From: Parasphingorhabdus halotolerans
GTDB taxonomy: Bacteria; Pseudomonadota; Alphaproteobacteria; Sphingomonadales; Sphingomonadaceae
Direction: 5' to 3'
Assembly (NCBI RefSeq): GCF_012516475.1
Contig: NZ_CP051217.1
Location: forward strand, 1,054,001 to 1,118,000
DNA length: 64,000 nt
Part shown: positions 9,106 through 17,137 of the stretch, piece after piece
Layout of the letters: every line of letters begins with the position of its first letter
How positions within the stretch are numbered: position 1 is the first letter of the stretch
Notes under the pieces: generated by a model
Database searches by the model: none
The model's input: the letters and a program-made list of their open reading frames with translations, nothing else
Told to the model about the DNA's origin: nothing
Translations under genes and position numbers: made by a program

Positions 9106-9935
9106 CCCAGACGTGCGGCATGCCAGCGCAGGTGATCATCCATAAAAGTAGAGATCGTGAAATAGCTGTGATCGTGGCCTTTTCGCATATTAAGAGTCAG
9201 CCCTATTCCGGCTTGATCACAAGCTTCCTGCAATAAATGTGGCTTAAGCTGTTGATCAAGAAAATTATCTGCCGCGCCTTGATCGACCAGAATTTCGGGC
9301 ACACGCGCGCCATCTTCAATTAACGCGCAAGCATCATAAATGCGCCAAGCCGATTTTTTCTCGCCGAGATACCGCCCCAAGGCCTTCTTGCCCCATGGCA
9401 CTTCGCTTGGCGCAACAATTGGCGCAAATGCTGAAACACTTTTAAACCGGTCCGGATTTCTGAGCGCGATCGTTAGCGCGCCATGCCCGCCCATGCTATG
9501 ACCGAAAATCCCCTGCCGCTGCATATCGGCGGCGGGAATCTCGTCGGCAATCAGCGCGGGCAATTCCTGCTCGACATAGCTGCGCATCTGAAAGTTCGCG
9601 GCCCAAGGCTCCTGCGTCGCATCGACATAAAACCCTGCGCCCTGCCCCATATCATAAGCCGGATCATCTGGAATATCTTGTCCACGTGGACTGGAATCGG
9701 GACAGATGATTATCAAGCCAAGCTCACTGGCCATCCGACGGTATTCGCCTTTTTCCATCACATTAGCGTGGGTGCAGGTCAGGCCAGAAAGATACCACAA
9801 TACAGGCAGCTTCTCGTCATCCTCGCGATCTGGCACATACACCGCGAAAGTCATTTCCGTATTGGTCACGGCGGAGGCGTGGGTATAAACCCCCTGCACC
9901 CCGCCGTGACTTCTATTGGTGGAAATTGTTTCCAA
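9102..9935 (-). CDS. fghA: S-formylglutathione hydrolase
   Basis: A 277-residue alpha/beta hydrolase that splits S-formylglutathione into formate and glutathione, the second step of glutathione-dependent formaldehyde oxidation in the cytoplasm. The catalytic triad is visible as S147 in GHSMGGHG, D223 in DQGAADNF and H256 in GHDHSYF. The family N-terminus STNRSHGGVQGVY is present. The start is TTG at 9935, only 3 nt after the stop of the VOC gene, so translation is probably coupled; an upstream in-frame stop excludes an earlier start. It is the last gene of the frmA-VOC-fghA operon. Confidence 0.93.
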   Translation of the reverse strand: METISTNRSHGGVQGVYTHASAVTNTEMTFAVYVPDREDDEKLPVLWYLSGLTCTHANVMEKGEYRRMASELGLIIICPDSSPRGQDIPDDPAYDMGQGAGFYVDATQEPWAANFQMRSYVEQELPALIADEIPAADMQRQGIFGHSMGGHGALTIALRNPDRFKSVSAFAPIVAPSEVPWGKKALGRYLGEKKSAWRIYDACALIEDGARVPEILVDQGAADNFLDQQLKPHLLQEACDQAGIGLTLNMRKGHDHSYFTISTFMDDHLRWHAARLG

Positions 9936-9938
9936 TGG

Positions 9939-10319
9939 TCAGCTCATCGCGTGCAAGGCGCAAAGCTTGTTGCCGTCCGGATCCCGCAGATAGGCCAGAT
10001 ACATATTCATTCCTGGATTTTCCCGAACGCCTGGAGGGTCTTCAATCGCCGTTCCGCCGGCCTCGACACCCGCTTTATGCCAAGCGTCGGCTTGTTCTGG
10101 ATTCGCCATCGCGAAACCAACGGTACTACCATTGCCATGAGTAGCGGGCTGACCATCAATCGCTTGGGACACCATAAAAATGCCATCATTGTGCATGTAC
10201 ATCAGACGGCCTTTGGGATCAATCATGCCTTCTCTTCCGCCAATCGCGGTAAACAAAGCGTCATAGAATTTTTTGGACCGCTCGATATCATTCGATCCAA
10301 CCATATTGTGACTGTACAT
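9939..10319 (-). CDS. VOC/glyoxalase-superfamily protein
   Basis: A 126-residue single-domain protein of the vicinal-oxygen-chelate fold: N-terminal HNMVGSNDIERSKKFYDALF, central STVGFAMANPEQADAWHKAG, and C-terminal YLAYLRDPDGNKLCALH. Such proteins bind a metal and act as glyoxalases, dioxygenases, resistance proteins or thiol-adduct lyases. The substrate cannot be read, but the gene sits between frmA and fghA with short gaps, so a role with formaldehyde or glutathione adducts is a reasonable inference. It has a strong Shine-Dalgarno (AAAGGAGAAG) before the ATG. Confidence 0.8.
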   Translation of the reverse strand: MYSHNMVGSNDIERSKKFYDALFTAIGGREGMIDPKGRLMYMHNDGIFMVSQAIDGQPATHGNGSTVGFAMANPEQADAWHKAGVEAGGTAIEDPPGVRENPGMNMYLAYLRDPDGNKLCALHAMS

Positions 10320-10343
10320 TTTTTCTTCTCCTTTTGTGAAACT

Positions 10344-11453
10344 CTAGAAAACCACGACGCTACGAATGCTTTCACCCGCATGCATCAAATCAAAACCTTT
10401 ATTAATCTCGTCCAATGTCAGCGTGTGCGTGATCATCGGATCAATTTCAATCTTTCCGTTCACATACCAATCCACGATTTTGGGAACGTCCGTTCGCCCG
10501 CGCGCACCGCCAAAGGCTGTGCCTTTCCAGACGCGACCGGTGACCAACTGGAATGGGCGGGTAGCAATTTCCTTACCCGCTTCAGCCACGCCTATGATGA
10601 TACTTTCGCCCCATCCGCGATGACAGGCTTCAAGCGCTTGCCGCATGACATCAGTATTTCCGGTGCAGTCAAAAGTATAATCCGCGCCGCCATCGGTCAG
10701 TTCGACCAGATGCTCGACAACATCGCCTTCTATCTTGGTCGGATTGACGAAATGGGTCATGCCGAATTTCTTGCCCCATTCCTCGCGCGCGTCGTTGATA
10801 TCGACGCCGATAATTTTGTCCGCGCCAACCATTCGGGCACCTTGCAAGACATTGAGACCGATGCCGCCCAGACCAAATACGATGACATTGGAACCCGGCT
10901 CTACCTTGGCTGTATTGACCACAGCCCCGACACCGGTAGTGACGCCGCAGCCAATATAACAGCTCTTGTCAAACGGTGCGTCGGTTCGGATTTTGGCGAC
11001 CGCAATTTCCGGCAGTACGATAAAATTGGAGAAGGTCGAGCATCCCATATAATGAAAGATGGACTCGCCCTTGTAAGACATGCGGCTGGTGCCATCTGGC
11101 ATAAGCCCCTGCCCTTGGGTTGCGCGAATCGCGGTGCAGAGATTGGTCTTTCCCGAAAGGCAGCTTTTGCACTGGCGGCATTCCGGCGTGTAGAGCGGAA
11201 TGACATGATCATCGGGTGCAACCGAGGTGACACCAGCGCCAACTTCGCGCACAATGCCTGCTCCTTCGTGGCCCAATACACTGGGAAACTTGCCCTCGCT
11301 GTCGAGGCCGTCGAGCGTATAGGCATCGGTGTGGCAAATACCGGTCGCCATAATCTCCACCAGCACTTCCCCTGGTTGCGGTCCTTCCAGATCGAGCTCG
11401 ACAATTTCGAGTGGTTTCCTGGCTTCAAAGGCAACGGCGGCGCGGGTTTTCAT
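10344..11453 (-). CDS. frmA: S-(hydroxymethyl)glutathione dehydrogenase / class III alcohol dehydrogenase
   Basis: A 369-residue zinc alcohol dehydrogenase that oxidises the spontaneous formaldehyde-glutathione adduct to S-formylglutathione with NAD+. It may also reduce S-nitrosoglutathione. Catalytic zinc ligands are C40 in ICHTD and H62-E63 in GHEG, plus the distal Cys in YIGCGVTTG. The structural zinc site is C92, C95, C98 and C106. The Rossmann motif is GLGGIGLNVLQGA. It is the first gene of the operon with the VOC gene and fghA. No frmR-type repressor is seen; a divergent DsrE gene lies 170 bp away. Confidence 0.95.
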   Translation of the reverse strand: MKTRAAVAFEARKPLEIVELDLEGPQPGEVLVEIMATGICHTDAYTLDGLDSEGKFPSVLGHEGAGIVREVGAGVTSVAPDDHVIPLYTPECRQCKSCLSGKTNLCTAIRATQGQGLMPDGTSRMSYKGESIFHYMGCSTFSNFIVLPEIAVAKIRTDAPFDKSCYIGCGVTTGVGAVVNTAKVEPGSNVIVFGLGGIGLNVLQGARMVGADKIIGVDINDAREEWGKKFGMTHFVNPTKIEGDVVEHLVELTDGGADYTFDCTGNTDVMRQALEACHRGWGESIIIGVAEAGKEIATRPFQLVTGRVWKGTAFGGARGRTDVPKIVDWYVNGKIEIDPMITHTLTLDEINKGFDLMHAGESIRSVVVF

Positions 11454-11625
11454 TGATTTGGAGTCCTCACAAGATTCGATTTTGGATAGAGTGGCTTAGG
11501 TAAGGTCTTTTATCAACGATGTTGTCGGGGAAGCCGCATTATGTACAATCCCGTTCCCTATTTTTATGGCCGTGCCGGTTCAAATGGCTTATCCGCTGCT
11601 GAATGACAACTTCAGGAAAAATCTA

Positions 11626-12171
11626 GTGAAACAAACTCAAATTCCGATCCTTATCAGCGCTCTCATCTTTGCTGGCCCCGCTTTGGCGCAAATGGAAAAT
11701 TTCAAAACCGGCCCGGTTTTTGAAGACTTTGGGCCAACAGCGCAGGTGCAGACCGATGTTGCCGTTTCAGCAGAAACGAAATTTAATATCGCTTTTGACG
11801 TTGCGACCAAGGCTGATGCCGGGAAGCTCAACCGCACATTTGAAAGCGCCGCCCGATTTATCAACATGCATGTGGCTGCCGGCATGCCGGAAGAAAATAT
11901 CAAGATTGCCATCGTGATTCACGGCGGTGCCTCCCACGATCTGACCAACTCCAAATTTTATGCCGCGCAAAATGACGGCACGGAGAATGGCAGCGCGGTT
12001 GCGATTGCCGAATTACAAAAGCACGGCGTTGAATTCCATCTATGCGGGCAAAGCGCAGCGGCGCATGGAATCACAAATCAAGACCTGTTACCCGGCGTAA
12101 AAATGCAGCTTTCCGCGATGACGGCGCACGCGATTTTGCAGCAGCGAGGGTATACGCTCAATCCGTTTTAA
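11626..12171 (+). CDS. Exported DsrE/DsrF-like family protein
   Basis: A DsrE-fold protein of about 181 residues with an N-terminal signal peptide (ISALIFAGPALA followed by Q). The GTG at 11626 is the preferred start: it puts the signal peptide at the very N-terminus and has AGGAAAA 8 nt upstream. An in-frame ATG at 11566 would add 20 unlikely residues. The mature part shows the family pattern with KIAIVIHGGASHDL and VEFHLCGQSAAAHGI, the latter with the single Cys that is conserved in many members. Periplasmic DsrE proteins are linked to sulfur or thiol chemistry, but no specific role is known here. It ends 10 bp from convergent ycaQ. Confidence 0.75.
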   Translation: MKQTQIPILISALIFAGPALAQMENFKTGPVFEDFGPTAQVQTDVAVSAETKFNIAFDVATKADAGKLNRTFESAARFINMHVAAGMPEENIKIAIVIHGGASHDLTNSKFYAAQNDGTENGSAVAIAELQKHGVEFHLCGQSAAAHGITNQDLLPGVKMQLSAMTAHAILQQRGYTLNPF

Positions 12172-12181
12172 GTGCCTCGTA

Positions 12182-13348
12182 TCACGGCTCGGGACAATGC
12201 CAATTGATTTTGGCCGCACCGATGAGCTTCTGCAATCGGCCCAGTTCAGCATGTAACTTACCAGATCTGTTCATCGTCCACTTCACACCCTCTTCAGGCC
12301 ATATCTGGATAACTTTCAGTATCCCGGCCTTGCGGTCGGCCTTTAACTCAACACGTCCGACAAACCGATCGCCCTCCAGCAACGGATATACATAATAGCC
12401 CCATATGCGCTTTGCGGCAGGCACAAAAATTTCGATGCGATAGTCAAACCCGAATAGTCGTGACAACCGGCTTCTATCACGAATTACAGGATCAAACGGA
12501 TTTAATATCCGCAACCGCGAGGTCGGTGGCTGAAGTCTGGCTATCCGCGTGTCAATGTCTTGCGGGGCGAAAGCCTTTATCCACTTGCGATCCGCCGTTT
12601 CCAATTCCACTTCCACCAACTCGCCCGCATTTTCCTTGGCCCAATCCCTCGCTTCCTTGGCGCTCACTGCCGCCCAAAATCTTTGAATGTCGCCGGTTGA
12701 TCCAAAACCGAGACGGTCCAGCGCTTCCCGGCAGAGCCAGTCAATTTGCGCCGCGTCCGATACTTCATGCGATAAATGCTCATCAGGAATAACCCGTTCC
12801 GCCAGATCATAAAATTTGGTGAAATTCTCGCGGTGGGATGTCGCGAGTTCGCCTGCATACCACATATGATCCAGCGCCTTCTTATGCGGCGGTCGCGCCC
12901 ACATTTTTTTTTTGCCAATGACTTTGGTATCGAAGGCATGGGTCGATAGTGGGCCTTCCCTTTCAATTCGCTGCTTGATCGCCGCTATTTCTGATTGATT
13001 TAGCGGTGAGCTATAAAAATTAGACCGCGATATCTTCTCCTGCAATCGGCGGAATTGTCGCTTCCACATCGGATAAAAATCCATGGGCAGAACCGAAGCA
13101 TCATGAGTGAAATGCTCGAAAATCGAACGCTCGTCAGCAAGCAACCGGTTGAGCATGGGCTCGCGATAATTCTGGTTGCGGCTCCAGAGTATATGATGAT
13201 GCGCGCGCGCAACATTGCGGATGGTATCGAGCTGCACGAAGCCCAAATCCCTGATGATTGTGAGTACATCCAGCGGTCCGGTCGGGCTGGATGCGAGGCC
13301 TTGGGCACTCAACCAAAGCCACCGTGCCGTCCGGTTGTCTATCCGCAT
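12182..13348 (-). CDS. YcaQ-like winged-helix DNA glycosylase
   Basis: A 388-residue protein of the HTH_42/YcaQ family. Bacterial YcaQ/AlkX-type enzymes excise alkylated bases and can unhook DNA interstrand crosslinks. The N-terminal region has the characteristic QxD active-site motif (Q39-L-D41 in GFVQLDTI), followed by VARAHHHILWSRN, and the middle carries several winged-helix segments. The C-terminus reads GYYVYPLLEGDRFVGRVELKADR, as in other members. Length is typical. Downstream on the same strand lies galK, 17 bp from its stop, but the functions look unrelated. Confidence 0.8.
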   Translation of the reverse strand: MRIDNRTARWLWLSAQGLASSPTGPLDVLTIIRDLGFVQLDTIRNVARAHHHILWSRNQNYREPMLNRLLADERSIFEHFTHDASVLPMDFYPMWKRQFRRLQEKISRSNFYSSPLNQSEIAAIKQRIEREGPLSTHAFDTKVIGKKKMWARPPHKKALDHMWYAGELATSHRENFTKFYDLAERVIPDEHLSHEVSDAAQIDWLCREALDRLGFGSTGDIQRFWAAVSAKEARDWAKENAGELVEVELETADRKWIKAFAPQDIDTRIARLQPPTSRLRILNPFDPVIRDRSRLSRLFGFDYRIEIFVPAAKRIWGYYVYPLLEGDRFVGRVELKADRKAGILKVIQIWPEEGVKWTMNRSGKLHAELGRLQKLIGAAKINWHCPEP

Positions 13349-13365
13349 CTGTTTGGCCCCGTCAT

Positions 13366-14529
13366 TCAGGCGATTCTACTGGAACCGGAGGAGGCCGTGC
13401 ACTGGAACATCCGTGGCCGGTTTCCATCTGGTGTTCGATAACGCTCATGGACCAGCATCTTGAGTCCATCCAACTTGTCTCGCGCCACCAAAGCCACCAC
13501 ACAACCACCAAAACCACCACCAGTCATGCGCGCACCGCCGGATGCGCCAAGATGGTCTCCCATCATCGCTACCAGTCCGTCAATCTCCGGTGTGGTGATC
13601 TCGAAGTCATCCCGCATCGAAGCGTGAGACGCCGCCATTAGCGTCGATAGCCGGTCGATGTTGCCAGACGAAAGCGCCTCTGCCGCATCCAGTGTCCGCG
13701 CATTTTCCGCGACCACATGACGAGCGCGCCGATAGCTGAGAGCATCCAGATTACCACGATAAGCCTCCATCTGTTCCATATCCAAATCGCGCAGCGCCGC
13801 CACTCCATAGTGTTTGGCTGCATTCTGACATTGGAACCGGCGTTCATTATAGGCGCTGTCCACCAAACCCCGTTCAATCCCCGAATGAACAATCAGCACG
13901 GCCACGTCACTCGATATCGCCACGGGCCGAGCATCCAGGGACCGGCAATCGATCAGCAGCGCCGAGCCTGCCATCGCCCGCGCGGACACCAGCTGATCCA
14001 TGATCCCGCAAGCACATCCTACAAAATCATTCTCCGACTGTTGTGCGATCAACGCGAAATCTGTTGGCGTCAGATGTGCAAGTGTGTTCATTTCGGCAAA
14101 GGCGGTCGCGAGGGCTACACCAAGCGAAGCCGATGAAGACAGGCCGGCCCCGCGCGGCACGTTCCCGGCGATCGCGACATTTGCTCCTGCCAGTTCATGG
14201 CCACGCTCACGAAAGCTTGCCGCAACCCCGCGCACATGGTTCTTCCATTCTTCCGGCTGCGCCACGAATACAGTGCCGGGATCAAAACTGTCCTCGGCAT
14301 TTCCCGCATCACAGGCAAGCACAAGCATCCGCTCATCATCCCGGCTACTGATGGCGACTATCGTTTCATAATCTATCGCGCAGGGAAGCACGAAACCGTC
14401 GTTATAATCCGTATGCTCGCCGATCAGGTTGACCCGGCCCGGTGCAGCGAAAAGCCTAGTCGGCTGCTTTCCATAAGCCTGCAAAAAAGCCTGCGTGACG
14501 CGCTCGACCAATTGTGTTCGCCGGTCCAC
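13366..14529 (-). CDS. galK: Galactokinase
   Basis: A 387-residue GHMP kinase that phosphorylates alpha-D-galactose at O1 with ATP, the entry step of the Leloir pathway. The galactokinase signature GRVNLIGEHTDYNDG (31-45), the ATP-binding loop PRGAGLSSSAS (125-135) and the C-terminal GGFGGCVVAL motif are all intact. The start is GTG at 14529, a few bases after the galT stop, so the two are translationally close. It follows galT in the symporter-galT-galK transcription order. The intact kinase beside a frameshifted galT is odd because galactose 1-phosphate could accumulate if galT is truly inactive. Confidence 0.93.
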   Translation of the reverse strand: MDRRTQLVERVTQAFLQAYGKQPTRLFAAPGRVNLIGEHTDYNDGFVLPCAIDYETIVAISSRDDERMLVLACDAGNAEDSFDPGTVFVAQPEEWKNHVRGVAASFRERGHELAGANVAIAGNVPRGAGLSSSASLGVALATAFAEMNTLAHLTPTDFALIAQQSENDFVGCACGIMDQLVSARAMAGSALLIDCRSLDARPVAISSDVAVLIVHSGIERGLVDSAYNERRFQCQNAAKHYGVAALRDLDMEQMEAYRGNLDALSYRRARHVVAENARTLDAAEALSSGNIDRLSTLMAASHASMRDDFEITTPEIDGLVAMMGDHLGASGGARMTGGGFGGCVVALVARDKLDGLKMLVHERYRTPDGNRPRMFQCTASSGSSRIA

Positions 14530-14534
14530 TGGTC

Positions 14535-15556
14535 TTAACCCTGACTGCTGTAATGCACATCGCTAACCTCGCGTAGCATTTCCGTCGCCTTTTCTGGCGT
14601 CAGATCGCGCTGTGCTTCAGCGAGCATTTCATAGCCCACCATGAATTTGCGCACCGTCGCAGAGCGGAGCAGTGGCGGATAAAAATGCGCATGAAGCTGC
14701 CAGTGGGAGATATCCTCATCACCATAAGGGGCTCCATGCCAGCCCATGGAATAGGGAAAACTGGTACGGAACAGATTGTCATATCGCGCCGTCAACTTGC
14801 CCAGAATGTCAGCGAGATCACTACGTTGATTGCGCTGCAAGTCATCAATCCGCTGCACCGCGAAGCGCGGCAAGAGCAAGGTTTCAAACGGCCAACTCGC
14901 CCAATAGGGGACGATTGCCAACCAATGTTCGGTTTGCGCGACAACACGCTCACCTGCTTCTGCCTCCCGCTCGGCGAGATCAAGCAACATCGGATTGGCG
15001 TGGTCCGCAAAATATTTGCGCTGCTTTTCATCCTCAATCGCGGTTTCGCCGGGTAAATGGCTTGTCGCCCATATCTGGCCATGGGGTGCGGATTGGAACA
15101 TCCCATCATCGCGCCCTTATTCTCGAATATCTGCACAGAACGATATTTTTGGCCAAGCCTGGCTGATTGCGCAATCCATGCGTCAATCACATTTCCAATC
15201 TCGCTCTGCGAGAGTTCCGGCAGGGATTTTCCATGATCGGGTGAAAAACAAATCACATGACATTCGCCCGAAGTCGTCTCGGCGCGGAACAGGCTGTCAT
15301 GGTTTTGCGCCTCCGGGACATCCTCCATCAGCGCCGCGAAGTCGTTTTTGAACACGAAGACATGTTCAAAGTCCGGGTTTTGCTCGCCGGTAACGCGTTT
15401 GTTTCCGGGACATAAGTAACATTCCGGATCGTACGACGGTTGCGCGTTCGCCACCTGCCCTTCCGCGCCCTGCCATGGCCGCGACATCCGTTGCGGCGAG
15501 ACTAATATCCATTCTCCGTTGAGCGGATTAAAGCGGCGATGCGGCGTATCAAACAT
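14535..15556 (-). pseudogene. galT: Galactose-1-phosphate uridylyltransferase, frameshifted at the active site
   Basis: Two overlapping minus-strand frames together give one GalT of about 340 residues. The first part runs from the ATG at 15556 (MFDTPHRRFNPL) to FENKGAMMGCSNPHP; the second continues with HGQIWATSHLPGE to the stop at 14535. The switch falls at a run of four G on the plus strand (15083-15086); one more base would restore the catalytic HPHGQ motif. The zinc-binding CYLCPGN segment and the C-terminal HAHFYPPLL are fine. GalT swaps UMP between UDP-glucose and galactose 1-phosphate. This is either a recent single-base deletion or a sequencing error in a homopolymer. It lies 2 bp after the symporter stop. 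Confidence 0.88.
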
Positions 15557-15558
15557 CG

Positions 15559-17025
15559 CTATTGCAGCGCTTCTTTAAAGCCCGCAAATTTTGCGCGGTT
15601 GCCGAGCAGAAAGCGGTTTACAAACAGCGCCGCCATTACCGACGTTACCAGCGTCACCACCATGAAATCGATATAGTGCATTGTAATGATCCCTTCCGGT
15701 TCCAGCCGGAAAGTGAAGAGGCCATAGAGCAGTACACCCCAGATGACACCACCGACCGCCGCCGGAGCCGCGACCCCGCGGAACAACAGTCCGGCAATGA
15801 AGGCCGACAGGATCGGCATCGACAACAGGCCGTTTAATTGTTGCAGCAAATTGATGATGCTTTCGGCATTTTGATACAGCGGCACGAGGAAGATTGCGAC
15901 TACTGTGAGAAGTACAGAAACCGCTGCCGCCAGTTTCCAGTGATCTTTTACCTCACCGATAAACTGCTCGTGAAAATCAACCGAATAAAGCGCGACCGAA
16001 CTATTCAGCACGGCGCTAAAAGTCGTGATGACTGCCGCAGCGACCATCGCTGCAAAGGCGCCAGACAACCAGCCGGGCAGCACCTCAGCAACGAGCCGCC
16101 CATAAGCAGCATCGCCGACGTCCCCGAACAGCTTGAACGCCACGATCCCTGGAATCACCACAATTGGCGGCACGATGAGGATCCGGATGAGTGCCGCGAC
16201 CATCACGCCTTTCTGCGCTTCCTTCACCGTCGGTGCGGCCATCGCACGCTGGGTGATATTCTGGTTGGTCGACCAGTAGAATATCTGGATAAATATCATC
16301 CCCGTGAACAATGTGTGGAACGGAATGGGTGAATCCGGTCCGCCGATCATCGTCAGACGTTCCATTGGGACATCGGTTACAATATCATAATCCACCGCCG
16401 CCAGCGCCAGAACCACGATCAGCAAAGCAAGGCCGAGAATGCCAACGCCGGAATAGGTATCCATGACCGCCACCGCCCGCAAACCGCCGAAAATCGTGTA
16501 AGCGGCCGAAACTATCGCGAGAGCACCTGCGAAATATAAAAGCGGCAGATCGCTGCCGAACAGGGACTGCATGAAGAGCGCACCGGAATAAAGCGCAGCG
16601 GGAAGATAGATCAGGATATTGCCGATCAGAAACAGCGCCGAGATCAATGTTCTGATGCTTTTGCCCTTATAACGCTTTTCCAGAAGCTCGGTTACGGTCG
16701 TGCAATTGTTGCGATAGTAAATCGGCACGAAGACAAATGCCAGGATAAGCAGGCCCGCAAATCCGCAGATTTCCCACCATGCGAGGAGCAGCATCTGGTT
16801 GCCATTCATGCCCACCAATTGGTCAGTGGAGAGATTGGTGAGCGTGATCGAGCCAGCGACAAACAGCCAGGTCAGGCCGCCCCCTGCCAGAAACACATCC
16901 TTGCTGGAACCGTCATGGACCTTTGCCTGCCGGACTTTCGCCCAGGTTGCGACGCCTACAATGGCTGTCAAAACAAAGAAGACCAGAATTTGGATTCCGC
17001 TCGTCGTCGGTAAATTTTCTAACAC
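15559..17025 (-). CDS. SSS-family sodium/sugar symporter, SglT-like
   Basis: A polytopic inner-membrane protein of about 488 residues with the LeuT-type multi-helix pattern of sodium:solute symporters. Family marks include GSITLTNLSTDQLVGMNG in the first helices, FGGLRAVAVMDTYSG, and IFYWSTNQNITQRAMAA. Its position directly upstream of galT and galK and opposite two galactosidases indicates Na+-coupled uptake of galactose or a galactoside. The start chosen is GTG at 17025 because GGGGAG lies 5 nt upstream; the earlier in-frame GTG at 17043 would put that site inside the gene. Confidence 0.88.
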   Translation of the reverse strand: MLENLPTTSGIQILVFFVLTAIVGVATWAKVRQAKVHDGSSKDVFLAGGGLTWLFVAGSITLTNLSTDQLVGMNGNQMLLLAWWEICGFAGLLILAFVFVPIYYRNNCTTVTELLEKRYKGKSIRTLISALFLIGNILIYLPAALYSGALFMQSLFGSDLPLLYFAGALAIVSAAYTIFGGLRAVAVMDTYSGVGILGLALLIVVLALAAVDYDIVTDVPMERLTMIGGPDSPIPFHTLFTGMIFIQIFYWSTNQNITQRAMAAPTVKEAQKGVMVAALIRILIVPPIVVIPGIVAFKLFGDVGDAAYGRLVAEVLPGWLSGAFAAMVAAAVITTFSAVLNSSVALYSVDFHEQFIGEVKDHWKLAAAVSVLLTVVAIFLVPLYQNAESIINLLQQLNGLLSMPILSAFIAGLLFRGVAAPAAVGGVIWGVLLYGLFTFRLEPEGIITMHYIDFMVVTLVTSVMAALFVNRFLLGNRAKFAGFKEALQ

Positions 17026-17137
17026 AAACGCTCCCCGTCGCACTTGCCGTGCATGGGAACAGGTTAGGGATGCTTATCCCGATTGCCAAGCCGAATTGCG
17101 ATTGACTTTGCTTTGCGATTCATCGCCTAGTCTGACG
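17026..17137. promoter_or_regulatory. Divergent promoter region of the galactoside locus
   Basis: 112 bp separate the symporter operon from the divergent galactosidase genes. Two structures stand out. One is a palindrome GGGAT-gctt-ATCCC at 17067-17080. The other is a pair of direct repeats TTGCGATT at 17096-17103 and 17113-17120, 17 bp apart. Either could be a regulator site, but no LacI, GntR or AraC gene is adjacent. Confidence 0.35.

Noticed and set aside
9483..11456. A 657-codon open frame on the plus strand opposite fghA, the VOC gene and frmA
   Set aside because: All three minus-strand genes have intact catalytic motifs; the plus-strand translation is rich in His, Arg and Ile without any domain and starts inside fghA, so it is an antisense shadow.
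16799..17137. N-terminal extension of the GH36 frame by 113 codons
   Set aside because: It overlaps the symporter gene on the other strand, and the family length fits a start at 17138.
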